A stretch of 64,000 nucleotides of DNA from Eutrophobius brisbanensis (GCA_038131795.1 JAYPQE010000003.1:2232001-2296000); one strand, 5' to 3'. Positions 51,645 through 60,490 are shown, counted from the first letter of the stretch. The notes: a model not told the origin generated them from the sequence alone. A program made the numbers and translations.

Positions 51645-52097
51645 TTATTCTGTTGAAATTGCGTTATGACTGCCATCCAGCAGTCCATTAAGGGTATGCC
51701 AGCACAGGCTGGCGCATTTTATACGCGATGGATAGTCCCGTACACCCGCCAGTGCGGCAAGTTTACCAAACTTTTCAATATCCAGATCCGGTTCTTCATC
51801 TGTCAGCAGGTGGTGAAAGTCATTGAAGATGGTATGTGCCTGGTCTTTGGTCTTGCCTTTCATGGCCTCGGTCATCAGTGAGGCGGATGCCACCGATATG
51901 GCACAACCCGATCCATCAAAGCTTATGTCGTCGATGACGTCATTATCCATATTAATATAAAGCGTAAGGCGATCACCGCACAGTGGGTTATAACCTTCCA
52001 GTGACAGATCGGCATCTTCCAGTTTGCCGAAGTTCCGGGGACTGCGGTTATGATCCACAATCACGTCCTGGTAGAGGTCTTTCATATCAAAACTCAT
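51645..52097 (-). CDS. sufU: SufU-type scaffold/sulfurtransferase
   Basis: 150 residues. Three Zn/Cys ligands of the SufU/IscU fold: C40 in NPLCGDR, C65 in GCAISVASA and C128 in CASLCWHTL. The insertion between the second and third ligands, typical of SufU, is present. SufU takes persulfide from SufS. In this operon it replaces SufE, which is absent. Overlaps sufS by four bases. Confidence 0.94.
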   Translation of the reverse strand: MSFDMKDLYQDVIVDHNRSPRNFGKLEDADLSLEGYNPLCGDRLTLYINMDNDVIDDISFDGSGCAISVASASLMTEAMKGKTKDQAHTIFNDFHHLLTDEEPDLDIEKFGKLAALAGVRDYPSRIKCASLCWHTLNGLLDGSHNAISTE

Positions 52098-53335
52098 GCA
52101 AACACCTTACGGGCATTTTGTAATGCCTCAACCAGAGCATCTATATCATCGCGGGTATTGTAAAGCGCCAGTGAGGCCCTGGCCGTGGCCGGTATGGAAT
52201 ACCGCTCCATCACCGGCATGGCACAATGATGGCCGGTACGAATCGCCACGCCGTGCTGGTCCAGGATGGTGCCGATATCGTGTGGATGAATGCCGTCCAT
52301 GACAAAAGACATGATCCCGGCCTTGTTGTCGGCGGTCCCTACCATTTTCAGACCTTCGATTGCGGACAGCGCCTCGGTGCCATAGGCCAAAAGATCTGCC
52401 TCATAGTGGGCAATGTTTTCCATGCCGATCTCGGAGACATAATCAATGGCCGCACCCGTGCCGATAACGCCGGCGATATGGGGTGTACCGGCCTCAAACT
52501 TATAGGGCAGGTCGTTATAGGTGGTCTCGTCAAACCGTACGGTCAGGATCATATCGCCACCGCCTTGCCAGGGGGGCATTGCCTCCAGCAGGGTCTTTTT
52601 CCCATACAGCACCCCGGTACCGGTGGGGCTGAATAATTTATGGGCGGAGAAACAATAAAAGTCACAGTCCAGTGCCTGGACATCAACCGGGCAATGGGGC
52701 ACTGCCTGGGCGCCGTCCAGCAGTACGGGTATCTCTTTTGCGTGGGCAAGCTCGATGATGTCCTTCACCGGATTGATGGTCCCCAGGGCATTGGAGATAT
52801 GTACCACCGCGACCAGACGGGTGCGATCATTGAGCATGGCCTGGAACTCCTCCATGATCAGTTCACCCCTGTCATTTATGGGAACTACCTTGAGGCTGGC
52901 GCCGGTTTGTTCACAAACAATTTGCCAGGGGACAATATTGGAATGATGTTCCATTTCGGTAATGAGGATTTCATCACCGGGTTTGAGGTTAGCGCGTCCA
53001 TAGGTCTGCGCCACCAGGTTAATGGATGCCGTGGTACCGCTGGTGAGGATCACTTCCTGCAGCGATGCGGCATTGATAAACTTTTTGATCTTGTTCCTGG
53101 CGGCTTCATATTCCCCGGTGGCCTTTTCACTTAAGGAATGCACGCCCCGGTGGATGTTGGAGTTATATTCCCGGTAATACTGATCCAGTACCTCGATCAC
53201 CTGCCGGGGTTTTTGTGCTGTGGCGCCGTTGTCCAGGTAAACCAGCGGATGATTATTAATCACTTGCTTCAGTACCGGAAAATCCTCCCGGACCTTGTCT
53301 ATATCAAAAGGCTTAACAGGCGTATCAGCGCTCAT
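52094..53335 (-). CDS. sufS: SufS-type cysteine desulfurase
   Basis: 413 residues, group II class-V aminotransferase fold. PLP lysine is in FYCFSAHKLFSPTG, catalytic Cys in IRTGHHCAMP, and TSGTTASINLVAQ binds phosphate. Releases sulfur from cysteine for SufU/SufB. Four-base overlaps with both sufU and sufD. Confidence 0.97.
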   Translation of the reverse strand: MSADTPVKPFDIDKVREDFPVLKQVINNHPLVYLDNGATAQKPRQVIEVLDQYYREYNSNIHRGVHSLSEKATGEYEAARNKIKKFINAASLQEVILTSGTTASINLVAQTYGRANLKPGDEILITEMEHHSNIVPWQIVCEQTGASLKVVPINDRGELIMEEFQAMLNDRTRLVAVVHISNALGTINPVKDIIELAHAKEIPVLLDGAQAVPHCPVDVQALDCDFYCFSAHKLFSPTGTGVLYGKKTLLEAMPPWQGGGDMILTVRFDETTYNDLPYKFEAGTPHIAGVIGTGAAIDYVSEIGMENIAHYEADLLAYGTEALSAIEGLKMVGTADNKAGIMSFVMDGIHPHDIGTILDQHGVAIRTGHHCAMPVMERYSIPATARASLALYNTRDDIDALVEALQNARKVFA

Positions 53336-54657
53336 GATACAAAGTCCTCAATAACACTGCTGTCTGGCAGTTTACCAATGATTTTTTTCTGCAGGCGATT
53401 GATAATCTGTGGGTAGTGGGTCTTGTCTATCACATCTTCAGCAAAGGCAAAGGTCAACAGACTGCGGGCAATGTCTTCGTCTATGGCCCTTGACCTTAAA
53501 TAAAACAACATGGTGTCATCCAGCCGGCCAATGGTGGCACCGTGGCTGCATTTCACATCATCTGCATAGATCTCCAGCTCCGGTTTGGTATCCACTTCGG
53601 CGTCACTGGAGAGCAACAGATTTGCATTGGACAGGTGGGCCTCGGTCTTCTGTGCGTCTTTTGCAACGATGATCTTGCCGTTAAATACCCCCCGGGCCTT
53701 GTCGCCCAGTACACCCCTGTAGGTCTCATTGGACCGGGTGTTGGGCGAGCTATGGTTTACCGTGGTGTGGTGATCGATGTGTTGCGCGTCTTCTCCCATG
53801 TACAAACCATATAGGGTGGCCTCGGCGTTCTGTTCTGTCAGATTAATATTCAGGTCCGAGCGTGCCAGTTTGCCGCCAATGGAGACCTGGTAGGAATTCA
53901 GGGAACTGTTCTGCTTTTGATGAACAAACAGGTTGCCGATGTGGTAGCTTTCGTCACCTTCTTCCTGGAGCTTGTAATGATTCAGGCCGGCACCATCCTC
54001 AAGCCAGGCCTCAGTGACTGTATTCGTAAAGTATTCTGATTGCGCCGGCCCTGTATAGGTTTCGATGACCTCTACCCGGGAATGGGTCCCGACCATGATG
54101 ATGTTGCGTATATTTTGCGCAGGCTGGTCCTTACCGGTGGAGACAAACACCAGATTTACCGGTTTATCCAGTTCTACATTGTTACCAACATAAATTACCG
54201 CACCGTCTTCCATCAACGAGGTATTCAGGGCAACAAACCCGTCTTTGAAATCATCTTCATTTTTTAAAAATGAGGACAGATCAACGGATCCGTTTGTCAG
54301 GGATTCGTTTAGCCCTCCAATGATGACATCTTTGGGCAGACCAGTGAGATTGGAATGGCTTGCGCTAAAGCGTCCATTGATAAAGACCAGCTGGTAACAG
54401 TCCAGGGTGTCAATCTGCGCCGATGCCAGGACAGATTTAATGTCTTCCTCATTATCTGTTGTCGCCAGGTTGAAATTCTTTTTCAGAATGGGGGAGATGT
54501 CGGTATATTTCCAGTCCTCCACCTTGCGGGTAGGAAAGCCCGTGGCCGTCAGTGAGGCCATGGCGGCCTGGCGCTGATCTTCCAGCCAGCCTATGTCCTT
54601 CAGGCCTGACAGGTTGACCGCCTGGGCAAGGTAATGTTCAACAGCCTGGCTGGTCAT
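53332..54657 (-). CDS. sufD: Fe-S assembly protein SufD
   Basis: 441 residues. SufBC2D scaffold subunit with a right-handed beta-helix core; C-terminal KCSHGATIGRLDDTMLFYLRSRAIDEDIARSLL is the SufD hallmark (split for length: CSHGATIGRLD, then FYLRSRAI). Overlaps sufC by four bases. Confidence 0.96.
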   Translation of the reverse strand: MTSQAVEHYLAQAVNLSGLKDIGWLEDQRQAAMASLTATGFPTRKVEDWKYTDISPILKKNFNLATTDNEEDIKSVLASAQIDTLDCYQLVFINGRFSASHSNLTGLPKDVIIGGLNESLTNGSVDLSSFLKNEDDFKDGFVALNTSLMEDGAVIYVGNNVELDKPVNLVFVSTGKDQPAQNIRNIIMVGTHSRVEVIETYTGPAQSEYFTNTVTEAWLEDGAGLNHYKLQEEGDESYHIGNLFVHQKQNSSLNSYQVSIGGKLARSDLNINLTEQNAEATLYGLYMGEDAQHIDHHTTVNHSSPNTRSNETYRGVLGDKARGVFNGKIIVAKDAQKTEAHLSNANLLLSSDAEVDTKPELEIYADDVKCSHGATIGRLDDTMLFYLRSRAIDEDIARSLLTFAFAEDVIDKTHYPQIINRLQKKIIGKLPDSSVIEDFVS

Positions 54658-55409
54658 GCCGCACTGGCCTCCTGTATGACCCAGTCATAACCCCGTTCTT
54701 CCAGCTCCAGTGCCAGTTCCTTGTTACCTGACTTGAGGATCTTGCCGCCGGACAATACATGTACATGGTGGGGGACAATATAATCCAGCAGCCGTTGATA
54801 ATGGGTTACCAGCACAATGGCGCGGTCTTCATTCATCAGGTTATTCACGCCGTTGGCAACAATCTTCAAGGCATCGATATCCAGCCCGGAATCGGTTTCA
54901 TCGAGGATCGCCAGCGCCGGTTCCAGTACTGCCATCTGGAATATCTCATTGCGTTTTTTCTCACCACCGGAGAAGCCTTCATTCACCGCACGGTTCAGGA
55001 GGTCTTCCTTCATATGTACTACCTTCATCTTTTCCTTCACCAGGGACAAAAATTCCACCGCATCCAGCTCCGGCTCACCGCGGTGCTTGCGTATGGCATT
55101 GATTCCGGCCTTTAGTAAATAGACGTTATTCACCCCGGGGATCTCTACTGGATACTGAAATGCCAGGAACACCCCTTCGCAGGCACGCTCTTCCGGCGAC
55201 AGTGCCAGGAGATCCTTGCCCTTGTACTCGATACTGCCGTCCACCACCTCATAGCCGTCCCTGCCTGCCAATACATTGGCCAGGGTGCTCTTGCCCGATC
55301 CGTTGGGGCCCATAATGGCATGGACCTCACCAGCGTTGACCTCAAGGTCCAGGCCGTTGAGGATCTTCTTGTTATCTATCTTAACGTGCAGGTTATTTAT
55401 GCTAAGCAT
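54654..55409 (-). CDS. sufC: Fe-S assembly ATPase SufC
   Basis: 251 residues. ABC ATPase with Walker A GPNGSGKST, signature FSGGEKKRNE and Walker B LAILDETDSGLD. Drives the SufBC2D scaffold. A heptad-repeat hairpin lies between sufB and this gene (55481-55564). Confidence 0.97.
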   Translation of the reverse strand: MLSINNLHVKIDNKKILNGLDLEVNAGEVHAIMGPNGSGKSTLANVLAGRDGYEVVDGSIEYKGKDLLALSPEERACEGVFLAFQYPVEIPGVNNVYLLKAGINAIRKHRGEPELDAVEFLSLVKEKMKVVHMKEDLLNRAVNEGFSGGEKKRNEIFQMAVLEPALAILDETDSGLDIDALKIVANGVNNLMNEDRAIVLVTHYQRLLDYIVPHHVHVLSGGKILKSGNKELALELEERGYDWVIQEASAA

Positions 55410-55480
55410 GAGTAATCCTTATCTACCTAATAATTATTAATGTGTGTGTCATTCAAACCTGCGAATCAAAATCCGCATAA

Positions 55481-55564
55481 GTGAGGGGTGAGGAGTGAAG
55501 CGTTAGGGGTCAACTTCGAAATCTCCGGGTACCGGCTCCTCACGCCTTACTCCTAACTTCTCAC
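55481..55564. repeat. Heptad-repeat hairpin B between sufB and sufC
   Basis: Plus-strand heptads GTGAGGG, GTGAGGA, GTGAAGC, GTTAGGG, GTCAACT (55481-55515) face TCCTCAC, GCCTTAC, TCCTAAC, TTCTCAC (55537-55564). Arms can pair around a ~20-base loop. It is inside the suf operon, so it must be transcribed unless a promoter lies between it and sufC. Confidence 0.75.
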
Positions 55565-55574
55565 ATTCAACCCT

Positions 55575-57023
55575 CTATCCAACAGCGCCTTCCAAAGTTA
55601 TATTCATCAGCTTCTGTGCCTCCACCGCGAACTCCATGGGCAGTTCCTTAAACACCTCTTTACAGAATCCATTGACGATCATATTCACCGCGTCTTCCTC
55701 GGAGATGCCACGCTGCTGGCAATAGAACAGTTGATCATCACTGATCTTGGAGGTGGTGGCCTCGTGTTCGATCACCGCCGTGGTGTTTCTCGATTCCATG
55801 TACGGAAAGGTGTGGGCGCCGCACTTATCGCCCATTAATAATGAGTCGCACTGGGTATAGTTTCTGGCGTTGTCCGCACTCTTGCCCACCCGCACCAGGC
55901 CGCGGTAGGCATTCTGGCCATGGCCAGCGGAGATCCCCTTGGAGATAATGGTACTGCGGGTGTTTTTGCCTATGTGGATCATCTTGGTACCGGTGTCGGC
56001 CTGCTGATAGTTGTTGGCCACGGCCACGGAATAGAATTCACCTACTGAGTTTTCCCCTTTTAATAAACAGCTGGGATATTTCCAGGTGATGGCCGATCCG
56101 GTCTCCACCTGGGTCCAGGAAATCTTTGAGTTCACTCCGCGGCAGTCACCACGTTTGGTAACAAAGTTATAGATCCCACCCACACCGTTTTTATCACCGG
56201 GGTACCAGTTCTGCACGGTGGAATATTTAATGGCGGCGTTGTCCAGCGCCACCAGTTCCACTACTGCCGCATGGAGTTGGTTTTCATCGCGCATGGGGGC
56301 GGTGCAGCCCTCCAGGTAACTCACATAACTGCCTTCATCGGCGACAATCAGGGTGCGTTCAAACTGACCGGTGTTGGCGGCGTTGATCCGAAAATAGGTG
56401 GACAGCTCCATGGGGCAGCGTGTGCCTTTGGGGATGTAACAGAACGAACCATCGGTAAAGACCGCAGAGTTTAATGCCGCATAATAATTGTCTGCTGCAG
56501 GGACTACACTGCCAAGATACTGTTTCACCAGATCAGGGTGGTCACGTACCGCTTCAGAGAAGGAACAAAAGATGACACCGGCCTCGGAAAGTTTTTTCTT
56601 AAAGGTGGTGGCCACCGAGACACTGTCAAATACCGCGTCCACGGCCACGCCTGCCAGCATCTTCTGTTCGTGTAATGGGATCCCCAGTTTCTCATAGGTC
56701 TCCAGCAGCTTGGGGTCCACTTCATCCAGGCTCTTGGGACCATCTTTTTTGGATTTGGGTGCCGAGTAATAGGAGATGGCCTGAAAATCGATAGGCTGGT
56801 GTTCAACGTGGGCCCATTTGGGTTCTGCCATCTTCAACCATTGGCGATAGGCCTTGAGGCGCCATTCCAACAACCATTCAGGTTCTTCTTTCTTCTGGGA
56901 GATTAAACGGATGACGTCTTCATTCAAGCCCGGCGGCACCGTGTCCGCATCGATATCGGTTACAAACCCATGTTTGTATTCCTTACCGACCAGGTCTTTA
57001 ACGTGATCTGTGTGAGTAGACAT
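55575..57023 (-). CDS. sufB: Fe-S assembly protein SufB
   Basis: 482 residues, the normal length. Core scaffold of SufBC2D on which clusters form. Recognisable blocks: SDDQLFYCQQRGISEEDAV near the end, TRCPMELSTYFRINAANTGQFERTL, and YLEGCTAPMRDENQLHAAV. First structural gene after sufA, 10 bases downstream. Confidence 0.97.
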   Translation of the reverse strand: MSTHTDHVKDLVGKEYKHGFVTDIDADTVPPGLNEDVIRLISQKKEEPEWLLEWRLKAYRQWLKMAEPKWAHVEHQPIDFQAISYYSAPKSKKDGPKSLDEVDPKLLETYEKLGIPLHEQKMLAGVAVDAVFDSVSVATTFKKKLSEAGVIFCSFSEAVRDHPDLVKQYLGSVVPAADNYYAALNSAVFTDGSFCYIPKGTRCPMELSTYFRINAANTGQFERTLIVADEGSYVSYLEGCTAPMRDENQLHAAVVELVALDNAAIKYSTVQNWYPGDKNGVGGIYNFVTKRGDCRGVNSKISWTQVETGSAITWKYPSCLLKGENSVGEFYSVAVANNYQQADTGTKMIHIGKNTRSTIISKGISAGHGQNAYRGLVRVGKSADNARNYTQCDSLLMGDKCGAHTFPYMESRNTTAVIEHEATTSKISDDQLFYCQQRGISEEDAVNMIVNGFCKEVFKELPMEFAVEAQKLMNITLEGAVG

Positions 57024-57032
57024 GGCTAATCC

Positions 57033-57386
57033 TTATTCCTGTTTTTCCGTTTCTTTCATGGAAAAACTTTCTCCGCAGCCACAGGTCTCGGCGACGTTGG
57101 GGTTTTTAAAACGGAAACCTTCATTCAACCCTTGTCGTACATAATCCAGTTCTGTGCCATTGAGATAACGGAAACTCTGATCATCAATGACGATATTGAT
57201 CCCACGGGTTTCAATATTGATGTCTTTGTCATTGACCTTGTCGGCCAGGTTGACCACGTATTGATAACCGGAACATCCCGTGGGTTTGACCGCCAGGCGC
57301 AGACCCACCGAGTCCGCCTTGTCCTCAAGGTAGCGGTGAATATGGTTGTACGCGTTATCGGTTAATGTGATGCTTGCTTTGTCCAT
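57033..57386 (-). CDS. sufA: SufA/IscA-type A-type Fe-S carrier
   Basis: 117 residues, HesB/IscA fold. The three conserved cysteines are seen: Cys38 in VKPTGCSGYQY and the pair CGCG near the end (NVAETCGCGESF). Accepts clusters from SufBC2D and passes them to apo-proteins. Follows iscR by 13 bases. Whether it is SufA or another A-type carrier cannot be decided from sequence alone, but operon position favours SufA. Confidence 0.93.
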   Translation of the reverse strand: MDKASITLTDNAYNHIHRYLEDKADSVGLRLAVKPTGCSGYQYVVNLADKVNDKDINIETRGINIVIDDQSFRYLNGTELDYVRQGLNEGFRFKNPNVAETCGCGESFSMKETEKQE

Positions 57387-57399
57387 CCTGGTACCTCGA

Positions 57400-57852
57400 T
57401 TAATGTTGGACCATGGGGATAGCGTCCTGGCGTTCGCTCACCGTGCGCACAGAATGTCGACTGGTGAGTTCAGCCAAGGTCACCCCGGACATAAAGTTTC
57501 TGATCTGGTCACTGAGTTCTTCCCATAGGTCATGGGTCAGGCATTGTTCTTCACCCTGGCAATTCATCTGTCCGCCACAGCGGGTGGCATCCACCGTTTC
57601 GTCCACCGCATCGATTATCTCTGCCAGGGAGACGGTCTCTGCAGGCCTTGCCAACATGTAACCACCACCGGGGCCACGGGAGCTTTCCACCAGGCCTTGT
57701 TTGCGTAACCTGGAAAACAGCTGTTCCAGGTAGGCAAGGGAGATTACTTGCCGGGTAGAGATATCTGCCAGGTTAACTGGGGCATTATTACTGTGCAGGG
57801 CCAGATCCAGCATGGCAGTGACCGCGTAGCGTCCCTTGGTAGTGAGTTTCAT
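57400..57852 (-). CDS. iscR: Rrf2-family Fe-S regulator IscR (SUF-linked)
   Basis: 150 residues. N-terminal winged helix MKLTTKGRYAVTAMLDLAL, and the three-cysteine ligand set in CGGQMNCQGEEQC followed by THDLWEELS. IscR-type proteins bind a [2Fe-2S] cluster and, in holo form, repress their own operon; in apo form they can activate suf. Here it heads iscR-sufABCDSUT. A near-consensus IscR-like site lies 44 bases upstream. Confidence 0.95.
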   Translation of the reverse strand: MKLTTKGRYAVTAMLDLALHSNNAPVNLADISTRQVISLAYLEQLFSRLRKQGLVESSRGPGGGYMLARPAETVSLAEIIDAVDETVDATRCGGQMNCQGEEQCLTHDLWEELSDQIRNFMSGVTLAELTSRHSVRTVSERQDAIPMVQH

Positions 57853-57895
57853 AAAAAAAATCCTGTATTTACAGTTGTTTTATAGGTATTTTCTC

Positions 57896-57920
57896 ATAAC
57901 CAAGTATTTCAGTAAAGTAT
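57896..57920 (-). promoter_or_regulatory. Candidate type 1 IscR-binding site in front of iscR
   Basis: On the minus strand the 25 bases ending 44 bases before the iscR ATG match the published E. coli type 1 consensus (ATASYYGACTRWWWYAGTCRRSTAT) at about 21 of 25 positions by hand alignment, including the ATA/TAT ends and a central ACT..AAAT block. Fits negative autoregulation by holo-IscR. Match made by eye. Confidence 0.65.
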
Positions 57921-57957
57921 TTTTCTGACAAAAAGGGTTGGGTATTTTGAAAGGCAG

Positions 57958-58172
57958 GTGAGGAGTGAGGAGAGTGGAATGAAATGCTTAACAACGTCAT
58001 TCCGGAAAGTCCGAAGGACTTATCCGGAATCCAGACAATTTTACATCCTGGAAATGGATTCCGGGTTGCGCTACGCGCCCCCAGAATGACGGGGTTTAAA
58101 AACTTTGTAACATCCTCCTCCTCACTTGTTTTTCACTCTCCTCACCCCTCACGCCTCCCTCCTCACATTCAC
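57958..58172. repeat. Composite intergenic repeat block C upstream of the ABC-F gene
   Basis: An outer heptad array GTGAGGA, GTGAGGA, GAGTGGA (57958-57978) is matched by pyrimidine heptads from 58113 to 58172 (CCTCCTCC..., TTTCACTCTCCTCACCCCTC, ACGCCTCCCTCCTCACATTC). Inside lie a palindromic GTCATTCCGGAAAG unit (57997-58036 region) and the 56-bp copy 58044-58099 that recurs inverted after the ABC-F gene. It looks like repeats nested within repeats. Confidence 0.75.
58044..58099 (+). repeat. 56-bp repeat, upstream copy flanking the ABC-F gene
   Basis: Begins CATCCTGGAAATGGATTCCG and ends GAATGACGGGGTTTAA. Its reverse complement occurs at 60149-60204 with a single A/G difference. The pair frames the ABC-F gene 2 kb apart. 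Confidence 0.85.
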
Positions 58173-58175
58173 TAA

Positions 58176-58184
58176 TGCTACAAT
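58176..58184 (+). promoter_or_regulatory. Candidate extended -10 element of the ABC-F gene
   Basis: TGC followed by TACAAT forms an extended -10 sequence (TGnTANAAT) about 34 bases before the GTG start. No good -35 hexamer is seen, and the usual need for one is reduced by the TGn. Weak prediction. Confidence 0.35.
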
Positions 58185-58217
58185 CCCCCGCCATGTTAAA
58201 GGTGACTACATAAAAAA

Positions 58218-60116
58218 GTGTCCGAATTAGTCTCATTCAAAGACGTCTCTCTGGAATTCGGTGATCAGAAGATCCTCACCGGGGTGAGTATGACCATTGA
58301 ACCAGATGAACGGGTCTGTCTCATCGGTCGTAACGGCGCGGGCAAGTCCACACTCATTAATATAATCAACAATGAACTGATCCCCGACGAAGGTGAGGTC
58401 CATGCCCGTGCGCACCTGCGCGTCAGTAAGCTTCAACAGGCGTTGCCATCTGAATCCACAGAAACCGTATTTGATTACATCAAGGGAGGGCTGGCCAACC
58501 TCAAGCAACTTATAGACGCGTACAATGAAAAGATTGAAGCAGGCAGTCAGGACCTTAGGGAGTTACAGGACCTGCAACATCGTATAGAAGAGGGTGGCGG
58601 CTGGAACATCAACAACCAGGTGGAACGCATACTCACCGAGATGCAGCTGCCGGGTGAGAAAACCATAGGTGAACTGTCCGGTGGCTGGCGGCGCCGTGCC
58701 ACCCTGGGTAAGGCCTTGATCAGTCAGCCAGAATTATTGTTACTGGATGAGCCTACCAACCACCTGGACCTCAGTGCCATCCAGTGGCTGGAAGACAAGA
58801 TCTATAACTTTCAGGGCAGCATCCTGTTTGTTACCCATGACCGTTTCTTTATGCAGAGACTGGGGACACGGATCCTGGAGCTGGACCGGGGCATACTTAG
58901 AAGTTGGCCCGGGTCGTATCATAAATACCTTAAGGATAAGGAGCGTCAGGAGGAAGAAGAACGTAAGCAGAACGCCCTATTTGATAAAAAACTGGAACAG
59001 GAAGAGACCTGGATCCGCCAGGGCCTCAAAGCCAGGCGTACCCGTAACGAGGGCAGGGTTCGTGCCTTAAAAAAAATGCGCGAGGAATATTCGCAGCGCT
59101 TAAAGCCCCAGCAGCAGGTCCGCATCCATATAGAAGAAGGTGAACTGTCAGGCAAAAAGATCGTTGAGTTATACAACATCAATTTTAGCTATGGTGACAA
59201 TAAGGTCATCAATCGCCTGTCATTAAAGATCCAGCGTGGGGACCGAATCGGCCTCATTGGTAATAACGGCGTGGGTAAGAGTACCCTGATCAAGATCATT
59301 CTGAATGAGATCACACCCCAGTCCGGCACGGTAAAGTTGGGCACCAATCTGCAGATTGCCAGCTTTGATCAACTGCGCAGGAAACTGGACCCGGATAAGA
59401 CCGTGGCACAGATCGTAGGGGACGGATCTGATTATATTAAGCTGCATGGCAAGGAACGCCACGTCATCGGTTACCTGAAAGGATTTCTGTTCAGTCCCAA
59501 GCGGGCCATGACCAAGGCGGGTGTGTTGTCCGGCGGCGAGTGTAATCGTATCTTATTGGCCAAACTCTTTACTCAGCCTTCTAACCTGTTGATACTCGAT
59601 GAGCCCACCAACGACCTTGACGTGGAAACATTGGAGGTGCTGGAAGACAAACTCAGTGAATACAGCGGGACACTGATCGTGGTCAGCCATGACCGGGAGT
59701 TTCTTGATAACGTGGTGAGTTCCACTCTGGTATTTGAAGCCGATAATCGTATCATTGCCTATGCCGGTGGTTATTCCGACTGGTTGACCCAGGGCAAGGC
59801 ATTAGCGCAGGATGAGGGCCCGGGAAAAAATTCAAAACAGGACAAATCATCTACGGAAAAAAACAACAAACCCACCAAGCTGTCCTACAAACTGCAACGG
59901 GAACTGGACCAGTTACCGGACCAGATAGAAGTGTTGGAGAAAGAAATAAATGATCTTCACCAGGTCACCAGTGAATCTGACTTTTATGATAAGGATTACG
60001 AAGAAGTGAAAGATGTATTGGATTTACTTGCTGAGAAGGAAAAGCAATTACACGTCCTTACAGACCGTTGGGCGGAGCTGGAAGATATGAGGGAGGAGAT
60101 GCAGGTGAGGGGTTAG
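58218..60116 (+). CDS. uup: ABC-F family ATPase (Uup-like)
   Basis: 632 residues, GTG start at 58218. Two ABC domains: Walker A GRNGAGKST (near 37) with LSGGWRRR and LLDEPTNHLDL; and GNNGVGKST (near 350) with LSGGECNR and ILDEPTNDLDV. A linker of charged helices (KERQEEEERKQN) joins them and a C-terminal coiled coil (LSYKLQRELDQLPDQ on) identifies Uup. Uup protects DNA and ribosomes and suppresses transposon excision in E. coli. The last residues (VRG) and the TAG at 60114-60116 come from a heptad repeat, so the native C-terminus may have been altered. Confidence 0.9.
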   Translation: MSELVSFKDVSLEFGDQKILTGVSMTIEPDERVCLIGRNGAGKSTLINIINNELIPDEGEVHARAHLRVSKLQQALPSESTETVFDYIKGGLANLKQLIDAYNEKIEAGSQDLRELQDLQHRIEEGGGWNINNQVERILTEMQLPGEKTIGELSGGWRRRATLGKALISQPELLLLDEPTNHLDLSAIQWLEDKIYNFQGSILFVTHDRFFMQRLGTRILELDRGILRSWPGSYHKYLKDKERQEEEERKQNALFDKKLEQEETWIRQGLKARRTRNEGRVRALKKMREEYSQRLKPQQQVRIHIEEGELSGKKIVELYNINFSYGDNKVINRLSLKIQRGDRIGLIGNNGVGKSTLIKIILNEITPQSGTVKLGTNLQIASFDQLRRKLDPDKTVAQIVGDGSDYIKLHGKERHVIGYLKGFLFSPKRAMTKAGVLSGGECNRILLAKLFTQPSNLLILDEPTNDLDVETLEVLEDKLSEYSGTLIVVSHDREFLDNVVSSTLVFEADNRIIAYAGGYSDWLTQGKALAQDEGPGKNSKQDKSSTEKNNKPTKLSYKLQRELDQLPDQIEVLEKEINDLHQVTSESDFYDKDYEEVKDVLDLLAEKEKQLHVLTDRWAELEDMREEMQVRG

Positions 60117-60255
60117 GTGTGAGAAAAAGCAAGTTAGGCGTGAGGAGATTAAACCCCGTCATTCCGGGGGCGCGTAGCGCAACCCGGAATCCATTTCCAG
60201 GATGTGAATGAAGGCGAGGTGTTAGGAGTAAATAGTATGACGTAAGGTGTGAAAC
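60105..60255. repeat. Composite repeat block D1 at and after the ABC-F stop codon
   Basis: Heptads GTGAGGG, GTTAGGT, GTGAGAA, AAAGCAA, GTTAGGC, GTGAGGA (60105-60146) run across the ABC-F stop, then the 56-bp repeat, then GCGAGGT, GTTAGGA, GTAAATA, GTATGAC, GTAAGGT, GTGAAAC (60214-60255). The heptad phase is kept through each run. Confidence 0.75.
60149..60204 (-). repeat. 56-bp repeat, downstream inverted copy flanking the ABC-F gene
   Basis: Reverse complement of 58044-58099 with one mismatch (G for A). In plus orientation it begins TTAAACCCCGTCATTCCGGG and ends TTTCCAGGATG. Near identity of two copies 2 kb apart suggests recent duplication or ongoing conversion. Confidence 0.85.
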
Positions 60256-60410
60256 ACACCCTCCGTCATACTGGCGCATGCCAGCATCCCCTTCCCATAG
60301 GGAAGGTAGGATGGGGTCATTATTAAGCGACCATAGTTCGCACTTTGAAATAAAGTGCGCCGAAGGCGCTCATAAATCGATTGGATGCCGGGTCAAGCCC
60401 GGCATGACGG
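60256..60410. repeat. REP-like palindrome cluster
   Basis: Contains GTCATACTGGCGCATGCCAGCAT (60266-60288), CCTTCCCATAGGGAAGG (60291-60307), CGCACTTTGAAATAAAGTGCG (60339-60359) and GGATGCCGGGTCAAGCCCGGCAT (60383-60405). The last one matches the palindrome near 50955 with two changes. These are extra members of the GTCATxCCGG dispersed family. Confidence 0.7.
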
Positions 60411-60462
60411 TATTGAGTGAGTAGGTACTCACACTATGTTGTAGACTTTATTACTCTGTAAT

Positions 60463-60490
60463 AAAAAGACCGCCTTGTGGCGGTCTTTTT
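60463..60490. terminator. Bidirectional Rho-independent terminator
   Basis: Stem AAGACCGCC/GGCGGTCTT with loop TTGT, flanked by AAAAA on one side and TTTTT on the other, so it can stop transcripts from both directions. It separates the ABC-F/repeat block from the minus-strand TPR gene. Confidence 0.9.
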
